The notes: generated by a model not told the origin, from the sequence alone. Positions 23,053 through 33,925 are shown, counted from the stretch's first letter. The stretch: DNA of 64,000 bases from Platycnemis pennipes (GCA_933228895.1 OW121853.1:122532133-122596132), one strand, 5' to 3'. Numbers and translations are program-made.

Positions 23053-24139
23053 CACTGTAAAATGTTTATCTGATTTCCAGTGCGATCTGAATTTAAACGC
23101 TGTCTGATTTTACGGTAGTGGTCTAAATTTAAGACTCAACATGCGTGAAAATCAGACACACCTCCGTCTTATTTTAAGAACCTAACTAATGCATATTGAA
23201 AATAAGATGGCTGTGATCTGAAATTCAGATTACTTGGGCTGAAAATAAGCAAGCCTTGGTTGGCTCCGCAATTGGAGCTAACCTGCCAATAGCAGAGACT
23301 GATGGGAGGAGCGTAACCAGGGAGATGGAATTCAACAAGGATTACGAAGCGTAAAGAAGTCAAATTCGAAGTCTAGTCAAATTTCATTGTAAGTAGGTGA
23401 AATAAGTTTCGTGCGATGAATTAATGGTGTGAGAATGTGACGTTGATACTTCGTTTGTTTGCAGAAGGGAGCCAAGTGTATCTGAGTGACGTATCCTGAG
23501 ACTAAACTTCCTTATTTTGTCTACGTGGCAGCGTTGTAGGAACTAAAAAATAGTCGCCCTCGTCAAGTGACAGTTCCTGCCTCGGTTTTTAGATACTGGC
23601 ACACATCTGTGGTATCGAAGACTTTGTATGGATTACTTTGTTTCCAATAAAAGTACAAATTTTCATATTATCTTTGAAGTTATTGTTACTGTGTTCCCAT
23701 TTCAGTCCTGAAATATTTTTCAATGGAAATTCTATGACTTACGTTTGCTCTATTGAAGAATGTAGTCAGTAAAACAGATTCTTCTAGTAAAAATATGTAA
23801 AGTTAGGGTTTTGGTTCGTATTCGTGTGAAGTGTTCAAATATGTTGTATATATAATTAGACATCTCCTAAAAGTACGCTTTAATATAAACAGCAACCCGC
23901 ATTGTTATGTGGAACTTATTTTAAGGTACGCTCATGCTGAATTTACGACAGCCCTGGTCTTAAAATCAGCATGGGCCTATCTTAAAATAAGTCCCACCTG
24001 GTCTGATTTTCAGTCCTTCCCCTGCCTTATTTTTAGACAAGATATTAGTGCTGAAATTCAACATACACTGTCTTAAAAATGTTGAATCTGAAATTAATAT
24101 CCCTTTTGCACCTTAAAATCAGATAAACTTTTTACAGTG
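23053..24139. mobile_element. CACTG-ended element with subterminal repeats (1.09 kb)
   Basis: Left end CACTGTAAAATGTTTATCTG and right end, on the other strand, CACTGTAAAAAGTTTATCTG match at 19 of 20 positions. Inside both ends, CTGATTTT, CTTAAAATCAG and CTTATTTTAAG words recur in both orientations (23090-23260 and 23920-24130), typical of CACTA-type subterminal repeats. Flanks are CAA/AAA, so any 2-3 bp target duplication is uncertain. No transposase frame; non-autonomous. Confidence 0.75.
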
Positions 24140-24532
24140 AAAGTTAGTAAGGGAGCCCGGGCGAATGAAATAGAAACGGCTCGGATTGAATATGGAGGGA
24201 AGGGGCGTCTGACGATAGGGAATAGGAGAGGCGCCTCACGCACCACCTGCACGGGAGAGAGTGAACTAGAGCGAGATAGCCACGGGAAACCGACTCCGGA
24301 CGAGGGAGAGATTATGGGGACTGCCCATGGAGAAGAGAATGCAGTGGGAGATAATGAACGCCTGGTTTCAGTTACCCAGATGTAGAACAGTGGCCTCTCC
24401 ACAGAGCGGGTGATTTATCTTTCCTCCAGATAATGCCCACGAATGGAATGCATGTGCCACCTACTGCGAGATCAATAGGGATCATTCATCTTAAAAGTCT
24501 ACTCCGGCGACCGACACGTTATGCATCTACAC
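24140..24532. other. No supported feature
   Basis: GC-moderate DNA between two transposons. An 82-codon open frame (24137-24385) has no recognisable domain. Confidence 0.4.
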
Positions 24533-26275
24533 ACGAGGGCAGTTTGATAAGTCCGTGGCTTTATGAATAAAAGATTTTTTCGGCAAAAAGCGTTTTATTT
24601 CTCAACATAGTCTCCTTTTAGCTCGATACATTTAGTCCAGCGTTTTTCCAATTTTTTTATTCCTTCCAAATAATGAGGTTTCTCAAGCAGGGATGTGATC
24701 CGAAAAGGCACTTTACGTTTCGTGCCGTACCTGGGAGGCACCCGAACTCGGAGTCCGAGCCTCGGCGTTGAAGGAGACCCAACCCTTCACCACGGGTGGT
24801 TTATAGCACCAACTGACTGACCTGTCACACTATAGTTTATAACTTCTTAAAGTTAAAAATAAATCATACAATTATGTTCATCTTTGTGTTGTACTATTCA
24901 CGTTGATGAAAATGGTTTTTAAACACAGTTATACGATATATATTAACCATTTTACGTGCATTATTAAACCAAGCCAGTTTAATGAACATTAAATTACTGA
25001 AGCATATAAATTGGTTAATATCTATCGTATGACTGCGATGAAAAAACCATTTTCGTCAGCGTGACTAGTGCAACACAAAGACGAACATAGCTTTGTGATT
25101 TACGTTTAACTTTAAGAAGTTATAAACTATAGTCTGACAGGTCAGTTGGTGCTATGAACCACCCGCGGTGAAGGGTTCGCTCTCATGCAAAGCCGAGGCT
25201 CGGACTCTGAGTTCGGGTGCCTCCCAAGTACGGCACGAAACGTAAAGTGCCTTTTCCGATCACATCCCTGTTCTCAAAGCCCTCAAAATAGGCGTTAGTT
25301 TCAGTGATGACCTCTTCATTCGACCTAAATCTCTTACCGCCCAGACATTTCTTCAGGGTTGAAAACAGGAAATAGTCGGAGGGGGCTAAATCTGGAGAAT
25401 ATGCTGGATGGGGTAGCAGTTCGTAGCCTAATTTATTGATTTTTGCCATGGTGACTACACACGTGTGCACCCGTGCATTGTCTTGATGGAACAGAACCTT
25501 CTTCTTCAAATGCTGTCGTTTCTGCCTCAAATCAATATCAAATCTGTCCAAAAGCTCGGAAGAATATTCGCCGGTGATCGTTTTACCCTTTTCAAAGTAA
25601 TCGATGTGAATGACACCAAGTGCATCCCAAAAAAACTGTGACCATGAACTTGTTGGCCGACTGACCCATCTTGGCCTTCTTTGGTGCACGTTCACCCGCA
25701 GAATCCCATTGTCTTGATTGTTCCTTGGTCTCTGGTGTGTTGTGGTGGATCCATGTTACGAAACGGCGCAAAACTCGTTCGGATTGCGTCCAAACATTGC
25801 CAAACACGCCTTTGAAGTGGTCACACGGTTGCGCTTAAGATAGAATGTTTGCAATCGCGGCACCCATCGCGCGGATAGCTTTTTCATGTCCAAATATTCG
25901 TGTAAAACGTGACGAACCCACTCAGTTGAGACGCATACAGCCTCAGCCACCTCACGCACTTTAATTCTCCGATCGTCCAACATCAATCCATGGATTTTAT
26001 CAACGATTTCTGGCGTGACGACTTCTTTTGGGCGCCCTGAACGTTCGGCGTCACTTGTGCTGGTACGACCACAAAGGAACTAAGTAAACCACCTCTTCAC
26101 CACTGAAATTGATGGTGCAGAGACCCCATAGTATTTATCAAGTCTTTCCTTGGTTTCGGTGATGGTTTTTTTACGCAAAAAATAATGCTTAATCAGCACA
26201 CGAAATTCACTTTTTTCCATTTTCGTTAAAATTCACGAAGTTGTCTGCTTTCAATTGCTGTCAAACACAAACTAA
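24533..26275 (-). pseudogene. mariner transposase element, broken and interrupted
   Basis: Minus-strand mariner. The start MEKSEFRVLIKHYFLRKKTI is at 26220, and a helix-turn-helix region with EVVTPEIVDKIHGLMLDDRR follows. The DD34D catalytic part has FHQDNARVHT (second Asp) and YSPDLAPSDYFLF (third Asp). The C-terminus, LEKPHYLEGIKKLEKRW to GDYVEK, resumes left of a hAT MITE and stops at 24595. Damage: a TAG after RWFT near 26080, frameshifts near 25750 and 25620, a missing four-codon stretch where the first catalytic Asp (VDET-like) should be, between FVT and WIHH near 25755, and the MITE insertion. The 3' inverted terminus ACGAGGGCAGTTTGATAAGT is at 24533. The 5' terminus is absent, the element ending where PLE sequence begins. 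Confidence 0.93.
24688..25270. mobile_element. hAT-type MITE with ~280-bp inverted arms, nested in mariner
   Basis: Ends CAGGGATGTGATC (24688) and GATCACATCCCTG (25270) begin long inverted arms that run through the TATAGTTTATAACTTCTTAA-type segment almost to the centre. Flanks TTCTCAAG (24680-24687) and TTCTCAAA (25271-25278) are an 8-bp target duplication with one change. CAGGG-type ends with 8-bp duplication are characteristic of hAT. There is no coding capacity. It splits the mariner transposase codons for FEGFEN and LEKPHYLEG. Confidence 0.92.
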
Positions 26276-26857
26276 ATGACGAACCTTGCTCAAATTGGTG
26301 CGAAGGTTTCCGCGGCGTCGTTCAGATGTTCTCTGCATATCGGGTTCTGCGTCCGCGTCGGGTCCTGCGGTCGTTCTTACATTGGCGAAACATGCAGAGC
26401 CATGGGCACACGCATGAAAGAACACCAAAGGGCAACCAAAAATAAGCAATTTCGACTGTCAGCCATTGCCGAACATGCATGGAGCGAGCCTGGCCATGGG
26501 ATTAAATTTGAGGAGGCGACAATAATAGCCAAGGAGAGCCGCTATTATCCCAGGCTCATTAGAGAGGCAATAGAGATATGGAAAACTCCCACGAATTTCC
26601 ACAGAGAAGATGGCTATCCCCTAAACACTGCATGGAAAAGAATCATCCATCCCGGCCAATCACAGCGCAGCACGGACTCTACCAGCGGCGGCGACGGCGG
26701 CGAAGACGGCGAAAAAGCAGCTTTCCTCACCTTCGACCTGAAGACGCTAGCAGGACGGCTAGCAAAATTGTTGTCACCCACAGTCAACAAACGCGGACGC
26801 AGAACCCGATATGCAGAGAACAACCTTGCTCAAAATTTCACAGTTGTTTATCGATAG
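26276..26857 (+). CDS. Penelope-like element C-terminal GIY-YIG endonuclease fragment
   Basis: A 193-codon open frame. Residues about 31-50 read RVGSCGRSYIGETCRAMGTR, matching the GIY-YIG core (Y-I-G-x-T) and the catalytic Arg, followed by MKEHQRATKNKQF with the conserved His. Then come AIAEHAW, EEATIIAKESRYYPRLIREA and EIWKTPTNFHREDGYPLNTAW, the usual PLE endonuclease tail order. The RT domain is missing, so the copy is 5'-truncated; the first 25-30 codons lie in an inverted segment and are not genuine PLE coding sequence. The frame ends just after a decayed hammerhead-like motif. In a complete PLE this domain nicks target DNA for reverse transcription. Confidence 0.88.
   Translation: MTNLAQIGAKVSAASFRCSLHIGFCVRVGSCGRSYIGETCRAMGTRMKEHQRATKNKQFRLSAIAEHAWSEPGHGIKFEEATIIAKESRYYPRLIREAIEIWKTPTNFHREDGYPLNTAWKRIIHPGQSQRSTDSTSGGDGGEDGEKAAFLTFDLKTLAGRLAKLLSPTVNKRGRRTRYAENNLAQNFTVVYR
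26282..26834 (+). mobile_element. 5'-truncated PLE copy with inverted 5' segment
   Basis: Flanked by a 13-bp direct repeat AACCTTGCTCAAA at 26282-26294 and 26822-26834, a candidate target duplication. Bases 26329-26358 are the perfect reverse complement of 26791-26820, so a piece of the 3' end is repeated in inverted orientation at the 5' end. Inverted and partial-tandem 5' structures are known for Penelope-type insertions. Confidence 0.75.
26736..26777 (+). ncRNA. Decayed hammerhead-like motif in PLE 3' end
   Basis: CTGAAGA (26738-26744), one extra base, stem GCTAGC (26746-26751) and GCTAGC (26758-26763), then AAAATTGTTGTC where GAAA...GTC would be expected. Stem II is a perfect 6-bp pair; the GAAA block has lost its G. 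It sits in the last quarter of the endonuclease ORF, linking this motif type directly to a PLE. Confidence 0.45.
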
Positions 26858-26940
26858 ATAGCAACTGACGGGAGCATTGTTGCATTTAACGTTACTGTGC
26901 GGGAAATTAAAGAAGTCACTGTCTTATTAAACGACCCTCG

Positions 26941-27095
26941 TCATACCTTGCAAGTCACCATAAAGATGTGTGGGAGAGGTCGGAATTTTCTCCATACTTG
27001 CACTACATATCATGTTAAAGAGGATTAGTAGATACATTTTAGTCGAACTATAACACATTAAAAAATATGCAAAGAGACGAGCAGGCATGCATAAG
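26941..27095 (-). mobile_element. LINE-A 3' tail, diverged
   Basis: Minus-strand tail: ATACCTTGCAAGTCACCATA, then AAGATGTGTGGGAGAGG, then CACTACATATCATG and AGCAGGCATGCA, in the order of the LINE-A 3' UTR (compare 32280-32420). Confidence 0.7.
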
Positions 27096-27429
27096 CGTAA
27101 TAACGAAAGCATTCATGATGATTTTAGAGGCTAAGGGTCTCAATTCGGAGTCTCAGCTGCTGCCACGCTTCTGCATACGTCCTAAAATCGCTACAAGGAG
27201 TCAAATTGGTGCACATATTCTACCTACAAAATTCGTATTACCACGCTGTATTCCGCTTTGAACTACATTGGGAGAATCTGTATGCCCTATTGAACTCGTA
27301 ATAGAGATTTTTTTACGTAAGCAGTGGAAGTGAGACTATAGTTGAGAGTCTGATATGTCCCAGCCGTATTCAGAATGTAAACTCAATTGCGTGAAGATTT
27401 CTCGGGTCCTCCACCATTGCGTCCATGTC

Positions 27430-27476
27430 CGCCGACGTTTCGATTCCCGACTCGGTCATCGTCTTCAGGGCTTCTG
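27430..27476 (-). ncRNA. Hammerhead-like motif
   Basis: On the minus strand CTGAAGA (27468-27462) is followed by C, a stem-loop GAT GA CCGA G TCGG GA ATC, then GAAA (27441-27438) and CGTCGGCGG. GAAACGUC with the self-complementary ACGU as minimal stem III is the form expected of PLE-type hammerheads, which are thought to work as dimers. Of the six sites this one best preserves the GAAACGTC end. Confidence 0.5.
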
Positions 27477-27525
27477 AATGCCGTATCGCAAAAAAATTGT
27501 CCTATTATATATCCTTCTCCTGGGA

Positions 27526-28503
27526 TCAGGTGTCTCCTGATTGGTCCATTGACCAGCCTTCAGAAGGGCGCCTCCTGATTGGTCGAGAATTTACCCTGTC
27601 CTCTTGTATGCATTTGAGGATCGATCTCCAGGTGTTGCTTAGCTGGAAGCCTGCGTCCCTATCTATCTCTCTAATCCTGTTTATCTGGCCGAATCTAGCA
27701 TAACACGCTGGTGTTTTTAATATGTGCCCAAAATCTTTAGTAAAGCTATCCGATTTAAATGTATGTAATAGATTTAATCTGTACCTTAACCTACACTCTG
27801 ATAATGATTCCAACCCTAATTCTAGTATTAATTCAGATACACTACTCAACCTATCGTAACACCTTTTAACGAATCTAGCTGCTCTACGCTGCACACTGTC
27901 TAGTTCTCTAACTAGTGAAACGAAACATCGCTCTCTTGTCTTCTCATCACATTTCCCAAGTACTCTTTTTATTACTCCTAGCTTTCTCTTCGCTCGGCCG
28001 CATATTTCCCGTGTGTGTCTTCCCCACGATAAATCTTTAGTGATTGTTATACCTAAATACCTTATGGTTTCAACGCTTTCGATCTTCGTGTTATTTATTT
28101 TATAGAATCGCTCTATCGAATTATTCCTCCTCCAAAAATTCATAGCTACAGACTTTTTAAGGTTAAGTTCTAACTGCCATTCGTCGCACAACTGTTGAAT
28201 TGCATCAAAATTCTTGCTAAGCGATTTCCTGTCTTCTTCTGTTGATATACCCCTATACACTACACCATCGTCTACAAAAAGTCTCAGCTTACTACTAACT
28301 ACGGTACCCAAATCGTTTATGCGTAAAAGAAATAAAAGCGGACCTACTACGCTACCCTGGGGAACTCCCGATGTTACTTTGCTTGTGTCCGACATGATAC
28401 CATATATAACAAACCTCTGCTCTCGCCCACTTAATACCACCATTGATTCAGTCAACCAAGGCATAACAGGCCTGTAATGTAAAAAAATACGTAATATGCT
28501 CAA
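27526..28503 (-). pseudogene. LINE-A copy: long open RT C-terminal half
   Basis: A 325-codon open frame on the minus strand. Early residues read VLSGREQRFVIYGIMSDTSK, TSGVPQGSVVGPLLFLLRIN and SKLRLFVDDGVVYRG (catalytic box changed from FADD to FVDD). Then come CDEWQLELNLKKSVAMNF and YLGITITKDLSWGRHTREIC, then RAKRKLGVIKRVLGKC. Compared with the copy at 56446-57048 it lacks 18 residues between SLV and RELDSVQ (the PHLEYAASVWDPN block), an in-frame deletion near 27908. The 5' end stops before the RT A block; the 3' end stops without the UTR near 27600-27680. Probably dead, since the deletion and FVDD change are unusual. Confidence 0.88.
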
Positions 28504-29584
28504 TTAATAGGACAGAAGGATTTCATGACATGAAAATTAGATGGGGGGTCGTCGGATGAGAATTCTCAGGCATAAGTAGGCCGTGGTCTGTCGCCAGAGC
28601 TTCGTGAAAGTGCGCAGGCCACGCCTTAACAGTGGAGAGGCAGAAACTAAACGAAGCATTTGAGTCCCTCCTTCCAATTGGACACATGCGAGCAGTGGTA
28701 ATTGGATCTCACCTAGTTGCCTGGAGCTCCGTGGGCAGAAAAGCAAACAGGAGTTCATGCCTACAAGTGCACACGTGCAAGTTTCTCAGGGCAATTTGTT
28801 AAGCCACGAAGTTCGCAGTGTTTTACGATAGGGCTTTCCCGCAGAATCGAGGAACGGCCTTTTTTTTCCAAACCGCTTTTATTTCTCCCCTCACGCTCAT
28901 CGTCCTTCAACCCTTTGCCCAGACCTTATCTCTCTTGTGCGCGCTCGCGTGATGATGCGAAACAAATCTGAACAATCACGTGTTTTGTATGAGTCAAGAC
29001 AAATGCTTACACCATTACGAAAATGAACCATTAGAAGCACATTTTAGATGAAGTTTTTAAGTTAAGACTAAAAATAAATAGAAAGGGGATCAATGTTTTG
29101 CCAGTTAGACCAAAATCATAATACGTCAAAAGTTGGATATGCAAATAGTACGTCCAGACCAAGTGAGGACGGAAAAGAATTCGATCACTCCTATACGATA
29201 GAATAAATTGAACTAGAGCACATCATAGATCTATTTTAACTTGACTACTTTGCAAGAGAAATGACTTCAATTGGATACATTTAGCACTTAAAGGTGACAT
29301 GTTAATGATTCTCATCTATGTGTCTTAAGGTTTCACTATTCAATACCAGGTGGCACAGATCGTAAAAAAATCAAAATTACACAAGTATACATTGAATCGC
29401 GAATGTTTTTCGTTGATTGAGAGAAGAAGCTTTAAGTAGTGTGCAAATTTAACGTCAGAAATCGAACTGCGAAAGAGCTGAGCTACATTAATCTATCTTT
29501 GCTTAAGTCAGAATTTTCCATGCATTCAACAGGAGTACTTGCTGATATTTTAATCTTGTCGGTGTCGTGCTGCCATATTAATCA
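28504..29584. other. No supported gene
   Basis: A GC-moderate piece (28530-28950) grades into AT-rich DNA. Nothing recognisable. An octamer-like GTCAAACAAATC-type word is not enough to call a site. Confidence 0.45.
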
Positions 29585-29825
29585 TTATCGTCATCGGTCA
29601 ACAATCCTAGGAATGGTTTGACGCAGCCCTCCACTCGATTCTTCTATGCCCAACCTCCTCGTATATACTCGTGACTCCTCTCTTTTACATCCTTCACAAC
29701 TTGCTCTATAAATATCTTATACGAGGCCTGCATTTTCCAATCTTCCCGTTCACTTTTCCCTCGACAGCTGTTTTCATCAGGCCATGGTGTCTTAAGATAT
29801 GGCCTATTTAGTTGTCCCGCCTTAA
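29585..29825 (-). mobile_element. LINE-B 3' fragment
   Basis: Minus strand matches the last 80 codons of LINE-B: RHHGLMKTAVEGKVNG-like, then YKIFIEQVVKDVKE-like, and the tail CCATTCCTAGGATTGTTGAC followed by GATGACGATAATGAT. It is more diverged than the 44995 copy. Confidence 0.8.
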
Positions 29826-30009
29826 TGTCGTTAAAATAATGATAATGGCTTGTTTACCTGAATTTGTTAAAAGAGCAGGAGTTTTTTTTCGATCCTACTC
29901 GATGGAATCGTCTTTAGCCCAACAAAACTCAACACCAGACTAGCCAAAGATGAGGAGGGGAAGCAACAGCATTCATTCGGTCGAAGGTTGAGGCAGAGAT
30001 ATAGAGAGA

Positions 30010-30345
30010 GGAAATGGGATATTTTTGCGTTAGGTGGTCGGGCGTGGACTCCAGGGAGGGGCGGGGGGGCACGCAAGACGAAGGAGGCCCGGGTCGGCCT
30101 TAACCTTGGCCTCTCCCCCCCTCCACAACCGCCTTATCTGGATCGGCCCCCGCAGACGAGACGCGGAGTCGATTTCCCGCGCGAATCTCGCGTGTCTGAT
30201 GCGTTTCTCACGTGCGAGGAGGGTCGAGGCAGGCAGGCAGGCATCGGGGGAGGGAAGGATTGGCGATCCCTTTCGTGAGGATATCGCATAGGGAGGAGAG
30301 GAGAAGAGCCGAGCCATGCCCGGACGGTTTCACAGGCAATAATGT
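30010..30345. promoter_or_regulatory. GC/CpG-rich island
   Basis: Very GC-rich with many CpGs (GGGCGGGGGGG, CCCGCGCGAATCTCGCGTG, GCAGACGAGACGCGG) inside AT-rich surroundings, ending abruptly near 30345. This composition is common at insect gene starts, but I see no TATA box, initiator or downstream coding exon that settles direction. Confidence 0.3.
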
Positions 30346-30849
30346 ACACTGCTTCAGCTCACAAAGCGTCAATGAAAGGCATTAACACTACTCATACTGA
30401 TTCTACGATCGGTATCGCGTGGCTCACCTCAACTAAGAAAAGTTATATCGTTTGATTGCAAGGTGTTGAATATTGTGTGATACATGCTGTATCTTAGAGA
30501 TATAATCTGTTGATTAGTTACTTGGTACTTTTTATTGAAAACAATAACTGTCCTGTGTGATGTGTGGTTTAATTAAGAAAGTGAATTAAAGAATTGACAA
30601 AAGTTCAACACAAGGCACGAAAATCGGCTCTTTTTCTAAATAAAATGCAGTAACATTTTATCTACGGTGACAAAAAAATTTTGATCCATATAAATAAACG
30701 TAGACGTAATAAACGACGTTCTATACGATATATTTTACTGCAATAAAGCTGGTACTTTCTTTTGGAAGATTTACCTTCTCAAACTCAGGTTTCCACACTT
30801 TTTTTCAGCGAACAATAGATTCCTCCAATTTCATTCCTCTCTAATCTCT

Positions 30850-31245
30850 AATCTAATATTTACATCATTCTTCCTTTTCCTATCATTCACTACTCGTCCC
30901 AAGAGGACTTCTTTTTCCATTCTTCCCATTCATCATTCCTTACATAAATGTTTTCATCGGACTATCATGTCTCAAGATGTGTTATAGATAAGGTTACTCC
31001 GTGTACTTCTCAGAATTATCATTAAAAATCTTATCTCACCCGCTCTTCTGAGAACCTTTGCATCATTTCCTCAGTCTAACCATTTAGCTGTTATCGTCAA
31101 TTCTTCACTGCCAAAAGGGAGTACGCTTCACACATAAGTCCCATTCCTTACTTCCATGCTAGTATTTCCGGTCGTAAGAAGGTCCTCTTCTGGTAATGCC
31201 CTTTTTGCCGGGGTTATTCTAGTGATTATTTCGTTCTTCATCTGG
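30850..31245 (-). pseudogene. Old, highly diverged LINE-B relic
   Basis: The minus strand retains the LINE-B landmarks in order: YLG/GRSKKEI-region wording near 31230, ACTAGCATGGAAGTAAGGAA, TTTTGGCAGTGAAGAATTGA, CTTGAGACATGATAGTCCGA and AATGGGAAGAATGGAAAAAG. No reading frame survives. It is much older than the other copies. Confidence 0.65.
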
Positions 31246-32261
31246 TTGTTTTATGCATTACCACCAACAATGCATGAAAAAAATGAAATGAAAAAAACAC
31301 AGGGTTTGCGACCCACAAGCTCTGTACGAAGAATATGTGAACGAGATAGCAAATATTCCACAGAGAAAAAATCATCGTTCGTTCATCATTCAAAGTTCGT
31401 GATCCTAAAATTTTATATGTGAACGAGAGGTAAATGTAGGGCGTAAAAAGTTGCGCATCTTAATTATTTATAGTTGCCATATTTCACGAAATAAAAGGTT
31501 ACATTTGTTACAGAATGCCCTCGTTCTCATGCGAGGTGCTCGGAATAATCATTTCCTTACAACTGTGAATTTGAAGGGTGAAGTCCGAATGCATTCTGAA
31601 ATCAAGTTCGTCAATAATTTACTGGCTGAACCATGCGAGTGTCCTCAAATTTGATTTCAAGCCTTGGCAAGACGCGTAGCCTAACGCTACTCACGTTCAA
31701 GCTACATAGCAATGAAATTCGAAGTAAAGGCTCTGCATCCGCAACAATGAATTTCGTTGGAAAACGTGAACTTTCGAGGTGAGAGTTTTGGAAAGCATTG
31801 GGGAAATACGATATTTTATTTTCTATTTGTTACCGCTTATTAAAAGCCTGCAGATTAAACGGAAATCCGTTGGCGGAAATAATTAATCCCATTCATCAAA
31901 TATGATCAAGCAATTTCCAAAACCTTGGAAAAGAAGAGAAAAAAAAAATTCGACATTTACAGAGTGTTCAGATTGGAATTCAAATCGGTTGATCTTAACA
32001 ACAAAATCCAAAGGAAACATGCTTGGATTAAATTTATTTCATTCTGAAATATCATAAATTAGTCAATTATTATTTCCATGCCGGCGTTAATCTATTAACC
32101 CATTAAAAAAAGGCCCGTAAACACTCAGTAATCGCTTCAAATGTCTGTTTTCCCCCTATTAAGAGTTGAAACGGATTACCTCGCGTGAGCAGAGACACAA
32201 TATTTCTTCAATATGGAGGAATGTAGCAGGAAGCATTTGAGTTCTTTATCTGTTACTATCT
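31246..32261. other. AT-rich; possible SINE tail trace
   Basis: No gene. TTCCACAGAGAAAAAATCATCG near 31358 resembles the tail of the SINE at 40607-40777, suggesting a fragment of that family. Confidence 0.35.
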
Positions 32262-32900
32262 ACATCTATCTACATGCTACCCTGCAAGCCACCACAAAGG
32301 TGTGTGGCAGGAAGTGAATTCTGACCAAACATGCACTACATATCATGCAAAAAAAAAGGATTACTATTAATATATTAGTCTAAACGGCACTATTTAAACA
32401 GATAAAAATAGCAAACTAAGCATGCAAAAAGGTGCTGTTAGTTGGTTACCTTCAAGTCCTTATACCATCATGCAACTACCTATGCTATGGATTGATTCAC
32501 TAGTATTGGACATATTTACCGCTAATTATATCCCTAATTGTACGGACAAAAAAGGACATTTTGAATCTGCCAGTTCGGCAATCAATTTCTCTAATTTTGT
32601 AATTATGGTCCAGCCTACCATAATACGATGAGGTTCGCAAAATATTTTTAACGTCATCACTGAAAATATTATCTTGGAATTTATTTAGGAGATTAAGTCT
32701 AAATTTCAACCTTCTATTTAGACCGATTTCGTAGGGATCCCATACACTGGCAGCATCTTCCAAATGAGGTCTAACAAGGGAAAGGTAGCTGATTTCTCGT
32801 ACATTTTCGTCACATTTACCCAATACTCTTTTGATGAATCCCAGTCTACGATTCGCTTGACCCATTATTTCACGTATGTGTTTACCCCAGGAAAACTATG
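32262..32900 (-). mobile_element. LINE-A copy, 5'-truncated
   Basis: The minus-strand 3' tail at 32262-32345 (CTACATCTATCTACATGCTA, CCTGCAAGCCACC) is preceded by the UTR, and the ORF end 32865-32500 encodes MGQANRRLGFIKRVLGKCDE, LVRPHLEDAASVWDPYEIGL, RLKFRLNLLNKFQDNIFSDD and RTIRDIISGKYVQY. The region corresponding to RELDSVQRRAARF is deleted. Target duplication not resolved. Confidence 0.88.
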
Positions 32901-33697
32901 GTTACTGTTACATCACGAGCACCTTCCCTTACTAATCTAAGTATTTAGCTATAAATTGGTGATATACATACATAATTTTATCAGCAATAAGAATATGCCC
33001 GCGACGGTAATGCGCTCCTGGTGTAAAATATTTTTGCTGGTACATACCCTTCTCGTGGCTTGAGGGATCCTATGCTGATGTAGATCATATAGCCAAGCTC
33101 TTAAACTGGATAAGATGCTCACAACTGGAAGTACGTTTTCATGCACCAAAGAACTCGTAACGAAAGAAATGTATATCCGAAGTAATCAAAAATGAAAATA
33201 ATGCCGAAATAAATCCAGGTTTTAAACTACGCAGAGAATCGAAGCTTACATTATTTTAATGCATCCACATAAACCTTTAGTTTGAAAAGTCTGCAAAAAG
33301 TTTTCACGGCCGAAGTTTGCTTAGACAAAGTTATTGTTTAGCATGTTAAATCGGTTTTAAGGAGAAGCCAGAGGATAAAAAAGGAAAGGCTGCGTTACCG
33401 CTGGGTTAAATGGCCTGCTTCGGTCACCTCGAGATATTCCAGCAACGACCTAGCGAACAACAAGCGAGTTTCGCGTGAGGCGGAGGTCAAATTCACACGC
33501 ATCCCGTGAGAGAGTAAATACAGCGAATGGTAAGACCGGGTGGGAGATGCTTATCCAGAAAACAAAGCCCAAAACATGGTGGAAAATGAGGTGTTTCTTC
33601 CGCGAAAATAATGATCTTTGTTAGATTAGAAATATTACAAGCTCTGCCATAGCGTTCTAGCGACTTGAAGGCAGCTCTTCACCGATGCTCCGCGGTT
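32901..33697. other. No supported feature
   Basis: AT-rich intergenic or intronic DNA with no recognisable repeat. Confidence 0.45.
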
Positions 33698-33925
33698 CAT
33701 CTACATCTACACGATACCCTGCAAGCCACCGCTAGGGTGTGTGGCAGGGGGTGAAATCACCAAGCATGCACTACCGACATGCAAACAAGCAACTATAGGG
33801 TCTCATGCGACTAGATTGTTAGTATCTATAGTATTTAAGGGATTAATACATGTATCATGCACTACAGACTACTCTAAAATATTTCCCCTACCTAACTACG
33901 GTTACAATGACACTGACTAAAACGT
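33698..33925 (-). mobile_element. LINE-A 3' UTR, subfamily 2
   Basis: Minus-strand 3' end CATCTACATCTACACGATAC, CCTGCAAGCCACCGCTAGGG, then AAGCATGCACTACCGACATG and ATGCACTACAGACTACTCTA, stopping at the ORF end. It belongs with the 56317-57550 and 55128-55880 copies (RTIREQNRQHSKG ending), not with the 35.5 kb type. Confidence 0.85.
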
